This document shows, one piece after another, positions 29,101 to 37,449 of a DNA stretch of 64,000 bases. How positions within the stretch are numbered: the first letter of the stretch is position 1; each line of letters begins with the position of its first letter. Origin of the DNA: Rallus limicola. Lineage: Eukaryota; Chordata; Aves; Gruiformes; Rallidae. The notes under the pieces were generated by a model. It was given only the letters and a program-made list of their open reading frames with translations, searched no databases and had not been told where the DNA came from. Both the position numbers and the translations under genes were made by a program. The stretch is taken from positions 2,170,001-2,234,000 of the forward strand of contig JAKCOZ010000040.1 of the NCBI GenBank assembly GCA_022605955.1. The letters are read 5' to 3'.

Positions 29101-29383
29101 CCCCCTCCCTCCTCGAGGGCCGAGCAACCCCGCGGAATCTCCGCGCCTCCTCTCAGCGGAGCAATCGCGGACAACCCGCCGTCCCTCCCGGGGTCCCCCG
29201 CGCTGCCCCGCGGACCCTGCGCGCTCCCTCCCGGGGTTCCCCAGCGCGGAGGCGGCGCCCGGGGCCGAACCCCGCGGGCGGCGCTGACCCGAAGTAGGCG
29301 GCGGCGGGCGGCGGCGGCGGCAGGAGGATGAAGAGGAGGAGGGTGAAGAGGAGGATGCGGCCGAAGGCAGCGGCGGAGCGCAT
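10673..29383 (-). CDS. WNT9B: WNT9B, complete four-exon coding gene (364 aa)
   Basis: This is a secreted Wnt ligand of the WNT9 subfamily. Wnt proteins are palmitoleoylated by Porcupine, carried by Wntless and bind Frizzled/LRP receptors; in mammals and birds WNT9B acts in kidney tubule induction and facial outgrowth. The coding exons are 29383-29289, 18925-18669, 12685-12420 and 11149-10673. Their lengths (95, 257, 266, 477) give one frame of 365 codons including the stop. The joined protein has an N-terminal signal peptide, 24 cysteines (the canonical Wnt number), an NCS glycosylation sequon at N105 and the acyl-serine motif [10 protein letters not shown] with Ser222. WNT9B is preferred over WNT9A because exon 2 has the run [20 protein letters not shown] and exon 3 has NLKYSTKF, both typical of 9B. 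Its divergent pairing with WNT3 matches mammalian synteny. Nothing is broken or missing in the coding sequence. Confidence 0.96.
11150..12419 (-). other. WNT9B: WNT9B intron 3
   Basis: GT-AG intron of 1.27 kb (gtgagg at the donor, catcag at the acceptor), phase 0. Apart from the CR1 copy at 11441-11810 it contains no repeat or conserved element that I recognise. Confidence 0.9.
11441..11810 (+). mobile_element. CR1 LINE 3' fragment in WNT9B intron 3
   Basis: About 370 bases from the CR1 3' region, 5'-truncated. It starts at the AGCCTGGAGAAGAGAA segment, runs through the conserved ACAAGGTGCAATGGGCACAA and GGACAGGCTGCCCAGAG blocks, and ends with the diagnostic ATTCTGTGATTCTGTGAA. It is antisense to WNT9B. 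CR1 copies lack a poly(A) tail and end in such octamer repeats. Confidence 0.9.
12420..12685 (-). CDS. WNT9B: WNT9B coding exon 3
   Basis: Encodes the last two bases of Gly118 to Lys206. The acceptor is tgtgcag before GTTTTAAAGAAACTGC and the donor is AAG followed by gtgagg, leaving phase 0. It contains [17 protein letters not shown], then [15 protein letters not shown] and the [16 protein letters not shown] block, all hallmarks of WNT9 proteins, with cysteines 141, 149, 151 and 168. The segment [19 protein letters not shown] differs somewhat from mammalian 9B, in a part of the family known to be variable. Confidence 0.95.
13945..13987 (-). mobile_element. Short CR1 3' tail remnant
   Basis: A fragment matching the reverse complement of a CR1 tail: GAGGTTGGAAGGGACCTTTAG followed by CATCCAGTCCAACC. 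Only about 43 bases are recognisable and the terminal octamer repeats are gone. Confidence 0.5.
15853..16025 (-). mobile_element. Degenerate CR1 fragment in WNT9B intron 2
   Basis: Reverse-complement CR1 with the recognisable segments AACTTCCTGCTCAAACCAGG, GGGCTTTGTCCAAGTGAGACC and AATCTCCAGTGATGGAAATT. It is diverged and lacks the 3' terminus, so it is an old copy in the same orientation as WNT9B. Confidence 0.65.
16337..16544 (+). mobile_element. CR1 3' fragment in WNT9B intron 2
   Basis: About 208 bases of CR1 3' end. It contains GAGGGTGGTGAGACACTGG, CCCAGAGAGGTGGTGGAG and TTGGACTAGATGGC, and ends with GATTCTGTGATTCTATGAA. It is antisense to WNT9B and 5'-truncated. Confidence 0.88.
16631..16699. 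repeat. Three tandem copies of a 23-bp unit
   Basis: A 23-base unit beginning TCAGTGAAGAGCAATAG and ending CCATCA is repeated at 16631-16653, 16654-16676 and 16677-16699. The first two copies are identical and the third differs at one base (TAAGTG instead of TCAGTG). It is a young minisatellite seed within WNT9B intron 2. Confidence 0.95.
18669..18925 (-). CDS. WNT9B: WNT9B coding exon 2
   Basis: Encodes the end of Gly32 to the first base of Gly118. The acceptor on the minus strand is tttcag before CTTGACTGGG, and the donor is CGAG followed by gtacaa. It carries cysteines 61, 74, 95 and 106 and the typical Wnt stretch [14 protein letters not shown], where N105 is a probable N-glycosylation site. 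The sequence from LTGKEAL to LLKRG aligns residue for residue in character with mammalian WNT9B exon 2. The exon is flanked by large introns and lies about 10.4 kb from exon 1. Confidence 0.95.
19028..19788 (-). mobile_element. CR1 LINE, about 760 bp, with reverse transcriptase C-terminal remnant
   Basis: The longest CR1 copy in the window, in reverse orientation. The 3' tail (AGAATCATAGAATCCC) is at the low-coordinate end. Minus-strand frame 19649-19392 encodes a decayed piece of the CR1 ORF2 C-terminus, with [38 protein letters not shown] and [11 protein letters not shown]. It is 5'-truncated and has lost its open frame towards the tail, so it is non-functional. Confidence 0.9.
21749..22093 (+). 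mobile_element. CR1 3' fragment in WNT9B intron 1
   Basis: About 345 bases with GAGGACTGAGGGGGGAATC, GTGGTGCCCAGGGACAGGAC, GAGAGGTTGGGGAGTCTCC and GATGGGACTAAATGATCTCC, ending CCTGATTCTGTG. It is antisense to WNT9B and 5'-truncated; the terminal octamer is present only once. Confidence 0.88.
27184..27285 (-). mobile_element. CR1 3' tail fragment
   Basis: Reverse-orientation tail: CACAGAATCCCAGACTGGTC, then GGGTTGGAAGGGACCCCAAGG and CACAGAGCTCCAACCC, decaying after about 100 bases. It belongs to the same CR1 subfamily as the copies at 48.8, 55.7 and 46.7 kb. Confidence 0.85.
29289..29383 (-). CDS. WNT9B: WNT9B coding exon 1 (signal peptide)
   Basis: Encodes residues 1-31 plus two bases of codon 32. 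The ATG at 29383-29381 sits in a strong Kozak context (GGCACCATGC). It is followed by a hydrophobic leucine/phenylalanine core, a run of five prolines and AAAYFG, which is a signal peptide with likely cleavage after the alanines. Family WNT9B proteins also end exon 1 at a YFG motif. The exon ends TTC GG and the donor reads gtcagc, an acceptable but not optimal 5' splice site. The reading frame stays open past the donor because of the high GC content, so the boundary was set by phase agreement with exon 2 (GG plus C gives glycine). Confidence 0.92.
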
Positions 29384-29460
29384 GGTGCCGGGCGGTGCCG
29401 CTCCGCAGCTCGCTGCGCGGCCGTCGGGCGCCGCGGCTCTTTAAGTGGGAGGCGGGGCGG

Positions 29461-29497
29461 CCCCCTCCTCCCGTCCCGTCCCGTCCCGTCCCGTCCC
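29461..29497 (-). promoter_or_regulatory. G-quadruplex-prone (GGGAC)n array upstream of WNT9B
   Basis: The plus strand shows five GTCCC units (29473-29497) next to two further C runs. On the WNT9B strand this is a series of GGG runs separated by two-base AC loops, a textbook G3N2 quadruplex motif with seven G runs in 37 bases. It lies about 80-115 bases upstream of the start codon, so it is either core promoter or 5' UTR. Confidence 0.7.
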
Positions 29498-29949
29498 ACA
29501 GCCGCCGGTGACGCCCTGGGCACCCCCGGGGCTCTGTGGGGACACGCTGGCCCCTCCAGCTCTCGGGCATGCCGTGCCGGGTCGCGTCCCACCAAATCCC
29601 TCCATCCCTGCGGGCTCCCAGGGCGGCCCCCGGGGCTCTGCGGGGCACTGGCAGCCTCCAGACCAGGCTGCGGGCCGCTCGGCGGTGCCGGACAGAGTGA
29701 TGGCGTGGTGGCAGCATCATAACAGAGTAATGCCCCTGGAGGTGCAGCTCGGTGCCCGGCAGCTGGCTGTGGAGGCAAGTGAACTGATGCATCAAGGAGA
29801 AGATGAAGAACCTGCTGTGCCCGGGCACCCGGCATCCCCCCCCAACACACCCCTTCTTCTGCCAACGGCTCTAATGCTCGTGGACACAGCAGGTAGATCC
29901 CAATGCATGATCCAAAAAGAAGACGACAGACATCTCACAGATATGATGA

Positions 29950-30110
29950 TAGGAAGGATCCTTTGGAGGTCTCTAGACCAACCTCCTGTCCCAAGACAGG
30001 TGGTTGTGAAATCTGAATAAGGATGACTGTGACTTTGTCCAGCCAAGTCCTGCAGACCTCCGAGAATGCAGGTTCCCACACCACTCTGCACATGTCCTGT
30101 GGATGCACAA
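29950..30110 (-). mobile_element. Degenerate CR1 fragment upstream of WNT9B
   Basis: Reverse-orientation similarity to the CR1 tail and adjoining region: TTGGAGGTCTCTAGACCAACC, CTTTGTCCAGCCAAGTCCTG and GACCTCCGAGAATGCAGG. It is strongly diverged with no terminal octamer, so it would be an old copy. Confidence 0.45.
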
Positions 30111-30501
30111 CCCTCCAGACAAGGATTGTTCAATGCCCAGCCTGATCCCCCAAAGTGCAATTACACAAACTTTCATGGAGGGGTTCAGCAATGAATTTCT
30201 AGAACCCAACAGTCACCACTGGGACAGGTGCAAGGTGCAACCCCCAAGCTCTGGAAATGCTTCTGTAACATCACAGGACTATGGAGAGACTTCTCTGGCA
30301 GGGCTAGAGACAGGCATGTAGCCTGGTCTGAAGCCAATGTATCCAGTCAATACATGAGAATGGTGACTTTGCCAGGCTGGTGGGGCACTGCTGCGTTTCA
30401 CACCCTCCTCCATCATGTTGTGTATCTCAGAAGTTTGCTTTGCAAACAGTGTAAAGGTCTGTGCACAACTGTGAACTGCAGCACTTCCTAGTGACACTCC
30501 A

Positions 30502-30735
30502 AATCACAGAATAACTGGAAGGGACCCATGAGAATCACTGAGTCCAACTCCTCCTTCCAGGACTGCCTAACACAAAACTGCGTAACTCAGAGCACTGTAT
30601 CCTCCAGCTCTGACAGGTTTGGTGCCATAACACTTCCCTGTGGAGCCTGTGCCAGTGATCCATCACCATCCCAGTGAACAACCTTTTCTTAATGTCCAAA
30701 ACCACCTGAGTCTGTAACCATGCCCATCCCTGCAG
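30502..30735 (-). mobile_element. CR1 3' fragment, intergenic
   Basis: Starts AAATCACAGAATAACTGGAA in reverse orientation, then GGGACCCATGAGAATC and TCCCTGTGGAGCCTGTGCCA. It is the same 3' sequence type as the longer copy at 19.03 kb but shorter and more diverged. Confidence 0.8.
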
Positions 30736-32288
30736 CAGTATCCTCAAATGACTCATGATGGGGAGAGTACTGCTGAGATGTTCTCTGCTACTGAACCCAG
30801 TGTTGCTCTCCACTATCTACTTGGGCTGCTTCTTTTTGTTTTCCAACAAAGCATCTCCTGGCCCCTTCCCAGAGCAGAGGGTGTCTATAACCACACCTCT
30901 GCCTTGATGACAGGGATGGGCTGCACCATCTCCTACGAGCAAGGACTGGTGATTTTAGAAGGATTAGAGTAAGTAGGGACAACACTGTCCCCATCTCACA
31001 CCAGTTCTACTACAGTAAGAAGAGAAAGCCCTGCTCTTCTCCCATGCTCTGTCTTCAACCGTGGAGGCACAGGAGGTTGAATGGGGTGGTTGCTTTGCAA
31101 GGGAAGCAGAGGAAGGCATGTGGCTCTAGCTCAGAAAAGTCTGTGGCTGCATGAAGGAGGTAAGATGGGAGTCTATGGATAGTGTCTATGAAAGATGGGG
31201 TGAAGAAGGGCAACCCAACCGTCTTCTGCCCTTACAGAGAACCCCAACACCTCGCACTCTTCACTGTCCTAGGGCACTACTGACTCTCCCTGGGCTTTCT
31301 CTTTGAACCTGCTCTGCTGCAGCCTCAGATCTCAACTTTGTCAGCCAAATGTTCAAGGGGCAACAAAGTTCAGTTTTGCCTGCCCCTCTGAGAAGCTCTT
31401 CTCCTTTCCTGCTCTTGTTTAGGGTTGTTTGCATAAGAATGTCTGATGCTTTTATGTCTCCAAATTGCATAGGGATGACTGGGAGTGGGGCCTTGGTTGT
31501 CATAACCCTCTCATTTCTTGCTACCATGGCAGAGTTCAGAGGATACAAGCCTGGGAATCAGGGAAACACAGCTATTAGTATTTGCTGAGAGGACACTAGA
31601 GAATGCAATTCTGTATCTGAGAGTGTTTTTCAGATGGAGTCTCCAGCCAGACACCACAAGACCATGGGAGAGCATGGAAGAAGGCAGTCACCTGCCTCCA
31701 AACCTGAGAGAGAAAACACATGGAGAACACCATTGCGTGCTCACCAGTGCCACAATCAAGTCTTGATGCCTTTGCCAAAGAAGGCTACACTGCAGCCTCT
31801 TCAGTCCTCTTACTGGGATAAAACTGGGTGCAGAATAACATGCATGCCAGAGATGTTTCCTGTCTTGGTCTCTAGCAGCATTCCTGATGTTCAGTTCTCC
31901 ATTCAGAAGATTTGAGATCATGTTGTTGTTGTTGTTGCATATTGGAAACTCATTGTCCATAAAGAGAAACCAGTGAATCAGGTCAGGTGTAGTTACTGAC
32001 ATTGTAGACATCCTCTGTTCATGAGAGAGCTCTCTTCCCATGTTCCATTGGGTTGCATTCTGGGAAAAAGGTGCTTTTTCCATCAGCTAAGTACATCCTC
32101 AGCCCTTCACAGGTGATATTCTGGAGCGCTGACTGCTGCTGTGTTTCTTGACCTAAGCATTGCTCTACAGCTTTACTAACATGTGTCCAGATGGCTTATG
32201 TTCTTCCTTAGCTCATGTAAACAGGAATGGCAGGAAACAGCAACCATTGTCTAGGAGCAGTCTGATTTCATGGCACTTTAAACTGAGA
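30736..32288. other. Intergenic DNA without recognised features
   Basis: No gene, no clear repeat family and no CpG clustering was seen. There is a short (GTT)n run at about 31922-31937. No open frame shows family resemblance. Confidence 0.5.
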
Positions 32289-32290
32289 TC

Positions 32291-32768
32291 ATGGAATCAT
32301 AGAATGACATGGGTCGGAAGGGACCCCAAGGGTCACAGAGCTCCAACCCCCTCACACAGGCAGGGACACCAACCTCCAGGCCTGGAGCTACACAAGGCTG
32401 CCCAGGGCCCCAGCCAACCTGGCCTTCAACACCCCCAGGGACGGGGCACCCACCCCCTCTCTGGGCAGCCCCTGCCAGCCCCTCCCCACTCTCTCTGCAC
32501 AGAACTTCCCCGTCAGATCTCCTCTCCCCCTTCCCTCCTCCAGCTTCACTCCAGCCCCCTTGTCCTGCCAGGCTCTGCCCTTGAACAAGCTGATTCCCCT
32601 CCTGTTCCTCTGCTCCCTTCAGGGACTGGCAGGCTGCAGTGAGGTCCCCCCACAGCCTTCTCTTCTCCAGGCTGACCCAGCCCAGCTCCCTCAGCCTCTC
32701 TCCAGAGGGGAGCTGCTCCAGCCCTCTGAGCATCTTCCATGCACAGGTCAGCCCCACCCCCATCTCAA
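32291..32768 (-). mobile_element. CR1 LINE 3' fragment, about 480 bp
   Basis: A reverse-orientation CR1 with tail ATGGAATCATAGAATGACAT at the low end. Further along, the minus strand encodes a remnant of the reverse transcriptase C-terminus ([18 protein letters not shown]). It shares an unusual tail variant (GAATGACATGGGT) with the copy at 36942-37314; over the shared part of about 370 bases I count six differences. Confidence 0.92.
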
Positions 32769-34164
32769 ATAGGGGTGCAACAGAAGTAGGAATGATTTGG
32801 GGAGTTACACCAGTGCTGATCAAAGACAGAAGGGCATTGGTAGGAGTTACTGAGCAGGCTGGGATTCTTCAGTTTGGAAGAGTGGTGACTGATGGGGATA
32901 CAGTAGAGGTCTTGGAGACCAAGTGTCTGGTAGATGATGGACAAGAACCTACAATTATTGGGGCATTAAATTAAGCCAGCTGGTGGGAAAGAAAAAGCCT
33001 AAACCAAACCAACACTGGATGCAATTCTTCACACAACCAAGATGGTGTCACCAGGATTTTGGGGACTGTAAGCTACACGGTGTCACAGAAGCCAAAAGTC
33101 TGCATGCAGTTCAAGGAGAAATCATGTAGAGCTATAGAAGAGAAAAAAAAAACCCAAAACACCACTGTTACTAAAACAAGCAACACTACCTTGGGCTGGG
33201 GAAGTCCCTGAGCTGCAAATTCTTGGCATCTGCAAAATTTTTCAGAGGAAGGGTCTCTACGTGCATGTTCTGTTCTTGTACTTTGCCCAAGGAATCTGCT
33301 TTTGCACAATGTCACTGCTGGGCATGAGCCAAACGTGAACATCTAAAGAGAAAATTGGGGAAATTGGGAGACAGATCAAAAGTAAAATCAAATTACAAAG
33401 GTGGTAAAATTGAAAGGAAGGGACAGGTCAAAGGATCAGAAATATGCAGAACCTGAAGAGAAAAAAACGTGGAAGGGAAACTGATTAAATTCCTCTGGGA
33501 ATGCCCACTGCTTCCTGAGGGCACACAAGTAGCTGTGGGGGCTTCCTAGTCTTGTCTGGAGACACAATGGGGCCAGAAACAAGTAGATGGATCCACAACC
33601 AACTATGCATCTGCTTGTCCCATGGGCAGAAGCTCAGCCAGAGCAGGGGGACACTGACGAGGAGCCAATGGCCCTGTGATCCAGATGAGATGGATACAGA
33701 TGAAAAGAAGCATCAGCAAGAGGCTCCAGAGGACCTAAGGGTGGCTTGCAGTCTTGAAGTACACGTTCACCAGGGTCTTCCTCTAACAACAAAAAGAATC
33801 TTTGTGAGGGGTGCTATGAACTGCACTGTGAGCAGACCCACCTTCACCACACATCACTGGATTCTCCTAGGTAAGTCCCAGCCTGGGCCTGATGTAAACT
33901 GAAACCTTGGGTTTCCACCTTCATTTCTTGGTGCAAAGGTCCTGCCACTCTGTGTCTGTACAGCAATCCAGGAAAAGGAGATGGAGTGATCAGATGTTCT
34001 TCAGACCCAGCTTGGAGTGAACCATCTTGGTGCTGCTTGCCCAGATGGAGTGGTGTGTTGGGCTGTCCAGGGAAGTTGGTGAGCCTTGGCATCCAGCAAT
34101 GAAGCATGCAGAGTCAAAATGAAAGGCCAACAGACTGTCTCATGTTATTTTACTAAGAGGTGAT
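32769..34164. other. Intergenic DNA without recognised features
   Basis: No exon, RNA gene or repeat family was identified. There is one short A run at 33144-33152. Open frames are short and have no resemblance to known families. Confidence 0.5.
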
Positions 34165-34416
34165 GTGATGGGTTATAAACTAAAGGAGGGTAGATTCAGA
34201 CTAGACATAAGGAAGACCTTTTATTATGATAAGGACAATGAAACGCTAGAACAGGTCACCCAGAGTGCCACAGAGGCCCCATCTGTGGAAGGAGGTCAGG
34301 TTGGACAGGGCTTTGAGTGATCTGATTTAGTTGAAGATGTCCCTGCTCATTGCAGGGGAGGTTGGACTAAATGGCCTTTGAAGGTCCTTCCAACCCAAAC
34401 TATTACACAATTCTGA
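34165..34416 (+). mobile_element. CR1 3' fragment, intergenic
   Basis: Contains AGACATAAGGAAGACC, GGACAGGGCTTTGAGTGATC, TGTCCCTGCTCATTGCAGGG and TTGGACTAAATGGCC, ending near ACACAATTCTGA. This is a diverged CR1 3' end in plus orientation whose terminal octamer has mutated. Confidence 0.82.
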
Positions 34417-34496
34417 CTGCTCAAGGTAGGAGAGCAGAGCAAGTCTTTGCACTGTGGAGGAAATAGGAGAGTAGAGGGAAGGTCACACATCCCTAG

Positions 34497-35574
34497 TGTT
34501 TTGTGTTTGCATGGCAAGGTTTTGGTAGCAGGGGGGCTGCAGGGGTGGCTTCTGTGAGAAGGTGCTGGAAAGCACAACAGAGTCCATACCAACCTGCTCT
34601 GAGACAGACCCACTGCTGGCCAAAGCCAAGCCCATCAGCCAGGGTGGTAGCACCTCTGGGGTAACAAAGTTAAGAAGGAAAAAACAGCTCCATAGTTGCA
34701 GGTTTTTGCAACCAGAGAGAGGAATGAGAAGGTATGAGAAACTTTGCAGGCACCAAGGTCAGTGAAAAAGGGGGTGTAGAGGTGCTCAGGCACTGGAGAG
34801 AAAGATTCCCCTGCAGCCCATGGAGAAGCCCCTGGTGAGTCAGGCTGTCCCCCTGCAGCCCATGGAAGATGATGGGGAGCAGAGATTCCACCTGCAGCCT
34901 GTGGAGGACCCCATGGTGGAGCAAGTAGAGACACCTGAAGGACCCTGTGACCCAGTGGGTATCCCATGCTGGAGCAAGCTCTTGGCAGGAGCTGGAGCCC
35001 ATGAAGAGAGGGGCCCATGCTGGGGCAGACTGGCTGGGGGCACTTGTGACTCTGTTGGGGACCAGGCTGGTCCTGAAGGTCTGTACCCCATGGAAGGGAC
35101 CCACATTGGGACTGAAGCCCTGTGGGAAAGGACTCACATTGGAGAGGTTCATGGGGGACTGTCTCCCATGGGAAGGGCCCCATGCTGGAGCAGGGGCAGA
35201 GTGTGAGGAGTCTTCTCTTGAGGGGGACAGAGCAGCAGACACACCATGTGATGAACTGACTGAAACCACCATTCCCCAAGCCCCTGTGTCACTCAGGGAA
35301 GGAGGGAGAGAAAGGTGGAATAAAGTTGAGCCCAGGAAAAAGGGAGGGGTGAGGGAAGGTGGTTTAAGATTTGGTTTTATTTCTCATCATTCTACTCTGT
35401 TTGGGTAATAAATTAAATTAACTTTATTCCTTGTAGAGTCTGTTTTGCCCATGATGGTAATTCATGGATGATCCCACCCCTGCCCTTGTCTCAACCCATC
35501 AGCCTTTTATTATATCTTCACCCCTGTCCAGCTGAGGTGGGCATCTGGCCACCAGCCAGGGCCAGCCCACCACA
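34497..35574. mobile_element. Solo LTR of an avian endogenous retrovirus, about 1.08 kb
   Basis: I recognise this as a long LTR family common in neoavian genomes. It starts TGTTTTGTGTTTGCATGGC, passes through GCAAGGTTTTGGTAGC and a series of imperfect repeats built on CTGCAGCCCATGGAGA and CCCATGCTGGAGCA, and has AATAAA motifs near 35319 and 35407. It ends AGGGCCAGCCCACCACA, giving TG...CA termini. No gag, pol or env coding sequence adjoins it, so it is a recombined solo LTR. I could not confirm a target-site duplication. The 214-codon and 200-codon open frames inside it are not genes. The exact family name is uncertain. Confidence 0.65.
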
Positions 35575-36941
35575 CATGCCAAAACAGCTTTGCCAAAACA
35601 CAATGGCATTGCCACCACAGAGTACCAAAACAGCACTGCTAACATCCTAGGAAAAGGCCAACAGCTCAGAGAGGTCTCCAAGGAGGTGTCTGGTGTGGGT
35701 GGAAAAAGAGATGTTGATCATAATCAATATCCAAGCAGGTAGATATCATATCAATATCCATGTAGAGTTGCTGGGATCCAGCAAGAGAATCTGAGGATGC
35801 CAATAAATGACAAACTGAGCCAGTCTAGCAGCTTGCTGCTCCTTAAAGAGGAATCAATCTCCCCATCCTTTCTTCATCCCCTTCTGCTCCCAGCAGAAGT
35901 CCTGACCACTATTCCACACAGGCTCATTTTTGCCATATTCTGCATTATCAGAGACCTGAACTGGCCCATTGAGAGCTCTGTGGACACCAAGCTGGTTCCA
36001 GGTGGGATGCAAAAAAAGTTGTGGAGAGCAGACACACACACACACACACACACACTCCCTCTGTCCATAGTTAGCTGTTAGCTGAGCATACACCCTCTCA
36101 TGGAGCTTCCCATCAGAACATCCACTCCCAGACCAATGTCTAGTCTGGTACCAAACCCTTCAGCCACAGCACAGACTAGGCATTAGACCCCTGCTCAGAT
36201 TGAGCCCTACACTGCCAGCATCTGACCCAAGGTGAGTTGAAACTCACACAAGACATCTTGAATTCAGCCCCATAGTCCAGTTCAGTCCTTCTCCCAGTTA
36301 ACCCAGGAGTGTCTGCAGCTCCCCCATGCACTGCATCGGCTCAAGCTGATCATTTTGTAGCTATGACCAAGCTGCTACCCCAAAAAGCACTTACACACAT
36401 CCCATCCCTCAGGTGCATTTTGATAGATGAGACAGGAAAACAAAAGCCAGGGAGTACAACCAAGCAGGGACTGTCCTGTCCCCTCCCCATCCTCAACCAG
36501 TGGGACCATGTTCCAAGCGTGGGTTCAAGTACTAGATCATATTTGAACCCACGTAGCTCAAGAAATACTTCCAGGAGCTGTGTTTTGGATCCTCTGGGTT
36601 TGCTTTAAACCACAGTTTCCTGGCCACATTGTGTGGGCTAGTAGCTAAGTGCCCAGAGCTTTCTTTTGCCATCAGCTGTAGAAAAACTGTGCTGTGAAAT
36701 AGCCAAGGAGAAGACAATGCACAAGGAGCAAGAGAACAGTTAAGAGGAAACAAAGAGTGAATGTGGCTACTAGACATGAGGTTTCTGAGAATAGGAACAA
36801 AGTGGTTAACAGCCTCAAATCAGTCATCTGCTATTTCTTAGGGAAGTATATTTAAGTGGGGTAGAGCCTGGGAGCTTTATAGGCTGAACACTGCACAGGG
36901 ATGGATAGAAAAAAACAGAACTGGAAGAGGGGAAGTAGGAG
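35575..36941. other. Intergenic DNA with (AC)n microsatellite
   Basis: No gene is evident. The only clear features are the (AC)n run at 36032-36055 and a short repeated ATCAATATCCA motif near 35730-35760. The flanks are unremarkable. Confidence 0.5.
36032..36055. repeat. (AC)12 microsatellite
   Basis: A pure AC dinucleotide run of 24 bases in intergenic DNA, likely polymorphic in length. Confidence 0.95.
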
Positions 36942-37314
36942 TCATAGAATGACATGGGTTGGAAGGGACCCCAAGGGTCACAGAGCTCCAACCCCCTCAC
37001 ACAGGCAGGGACACCAACCTCCAGGCCTGGAGCTACACAAGGTTGCTCAGGGCCCCAGCCAACCTGGCCTTCAACACCCCCAGGGACGGGGCACCCAACC
37101 CCTCTCTGGGCAGCCCCTGCCAGCCCCTCCCCACTCTCTCTGCACAGAACTTCCCCCTCAGATCTCCTCTCCCCCTTCCCTCCTCCAGCTTCACTCCAGC
37201 CCCCTTGTCCTGCCAGGCTCTGCCCTTGAACAAGCTGATTCCCCTCCTGTTCCTCTGCTCCCTTCAGGGACTGGCAGGCTGCAATGAGGTCCCCCCACAG
37301 CCTTCTCTTCTCCC
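36942..37314 (-). mobile_element. CR1 LINE 3' fragment, about 370 bp
   Basis: Reverse orientation, tail TCATAGAATGACATGGGTTGG, 5'-truncated after CCTTCTCTTCTCCC. It is about 98 percent identical by eye to 32291-32690 and has the same diagnostic tail, but the flanks are unrelated, so it is an independent insertion of one young subfamily. It ends about 140 bases before the orphan CpG island. Confidence 0.93.
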
Positions 37315-37449
37315 CTAGGAAGCACCAAAGTGATGTGTGTCCCAGTGAAGAAGAGGGGCAGGGTTGAAAACATTGCCATTCATGCTACACCTTAGTAAGA
37401 AAACAAAGCAAAAGCTCTAAAAAAATCTGTCCACAAACCCCCTTCCCAC

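Larger units (their letters stand above)
18926..29288 (-). other. WNT9B: WNT9B intron 1
   Basis: A 10.4 kb GT-AG intron (gtcagc to tttcag), phase 2. It contains CR1 copies at about 19.03-19.79, 21.75-22.09 and 27.18-27.29 kb. The 22.1-27.1 kb portion shows no repeat that I recognise and no coding exon. The first several hundred bases after exon 1 belong to the CpG island. Confidence 0.85.
28820..29700. promoter_or_regulatory. WNT9B: CpG island promoter of WNT9B
   Basis: CpG dinucleotides are very dense from about 28.82 to 29.70 kb, spanning exon 1, the start of intron 1 and the upstream flank, while the surrounding DNA is CpG-poor. On the minus strand upstream of the ATG are a GC box (within GGGCGGGGCGG-like sequence at about 29451-29460) and a weak TATA-like CTTAAAGAG at 29445-29437. 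The transcription start cannot be placed from sequence alone. The island also leaves long spurious open frames on both strands because stop codons are rare in it. Confidence 0.75.

Noticed and set aside
28627..29865. 412-codon minus-strand open frame, with 346-codon and 206-codon frames overlapping it on both strands
   Set aside because: All lie in the WNT9B CpG island, where stop codons are rare. They overlap exon 1 in other frames, are rich in Pro/Arg/Gly/Ala and resemble no family.
34635..35279. 214- and 200-codon open frames on the minus strand and 153 codons on the plus strand
   Set aside because: They lie entirely inside a solo LTR and reflect its repeated units; they are not viral or host genes.
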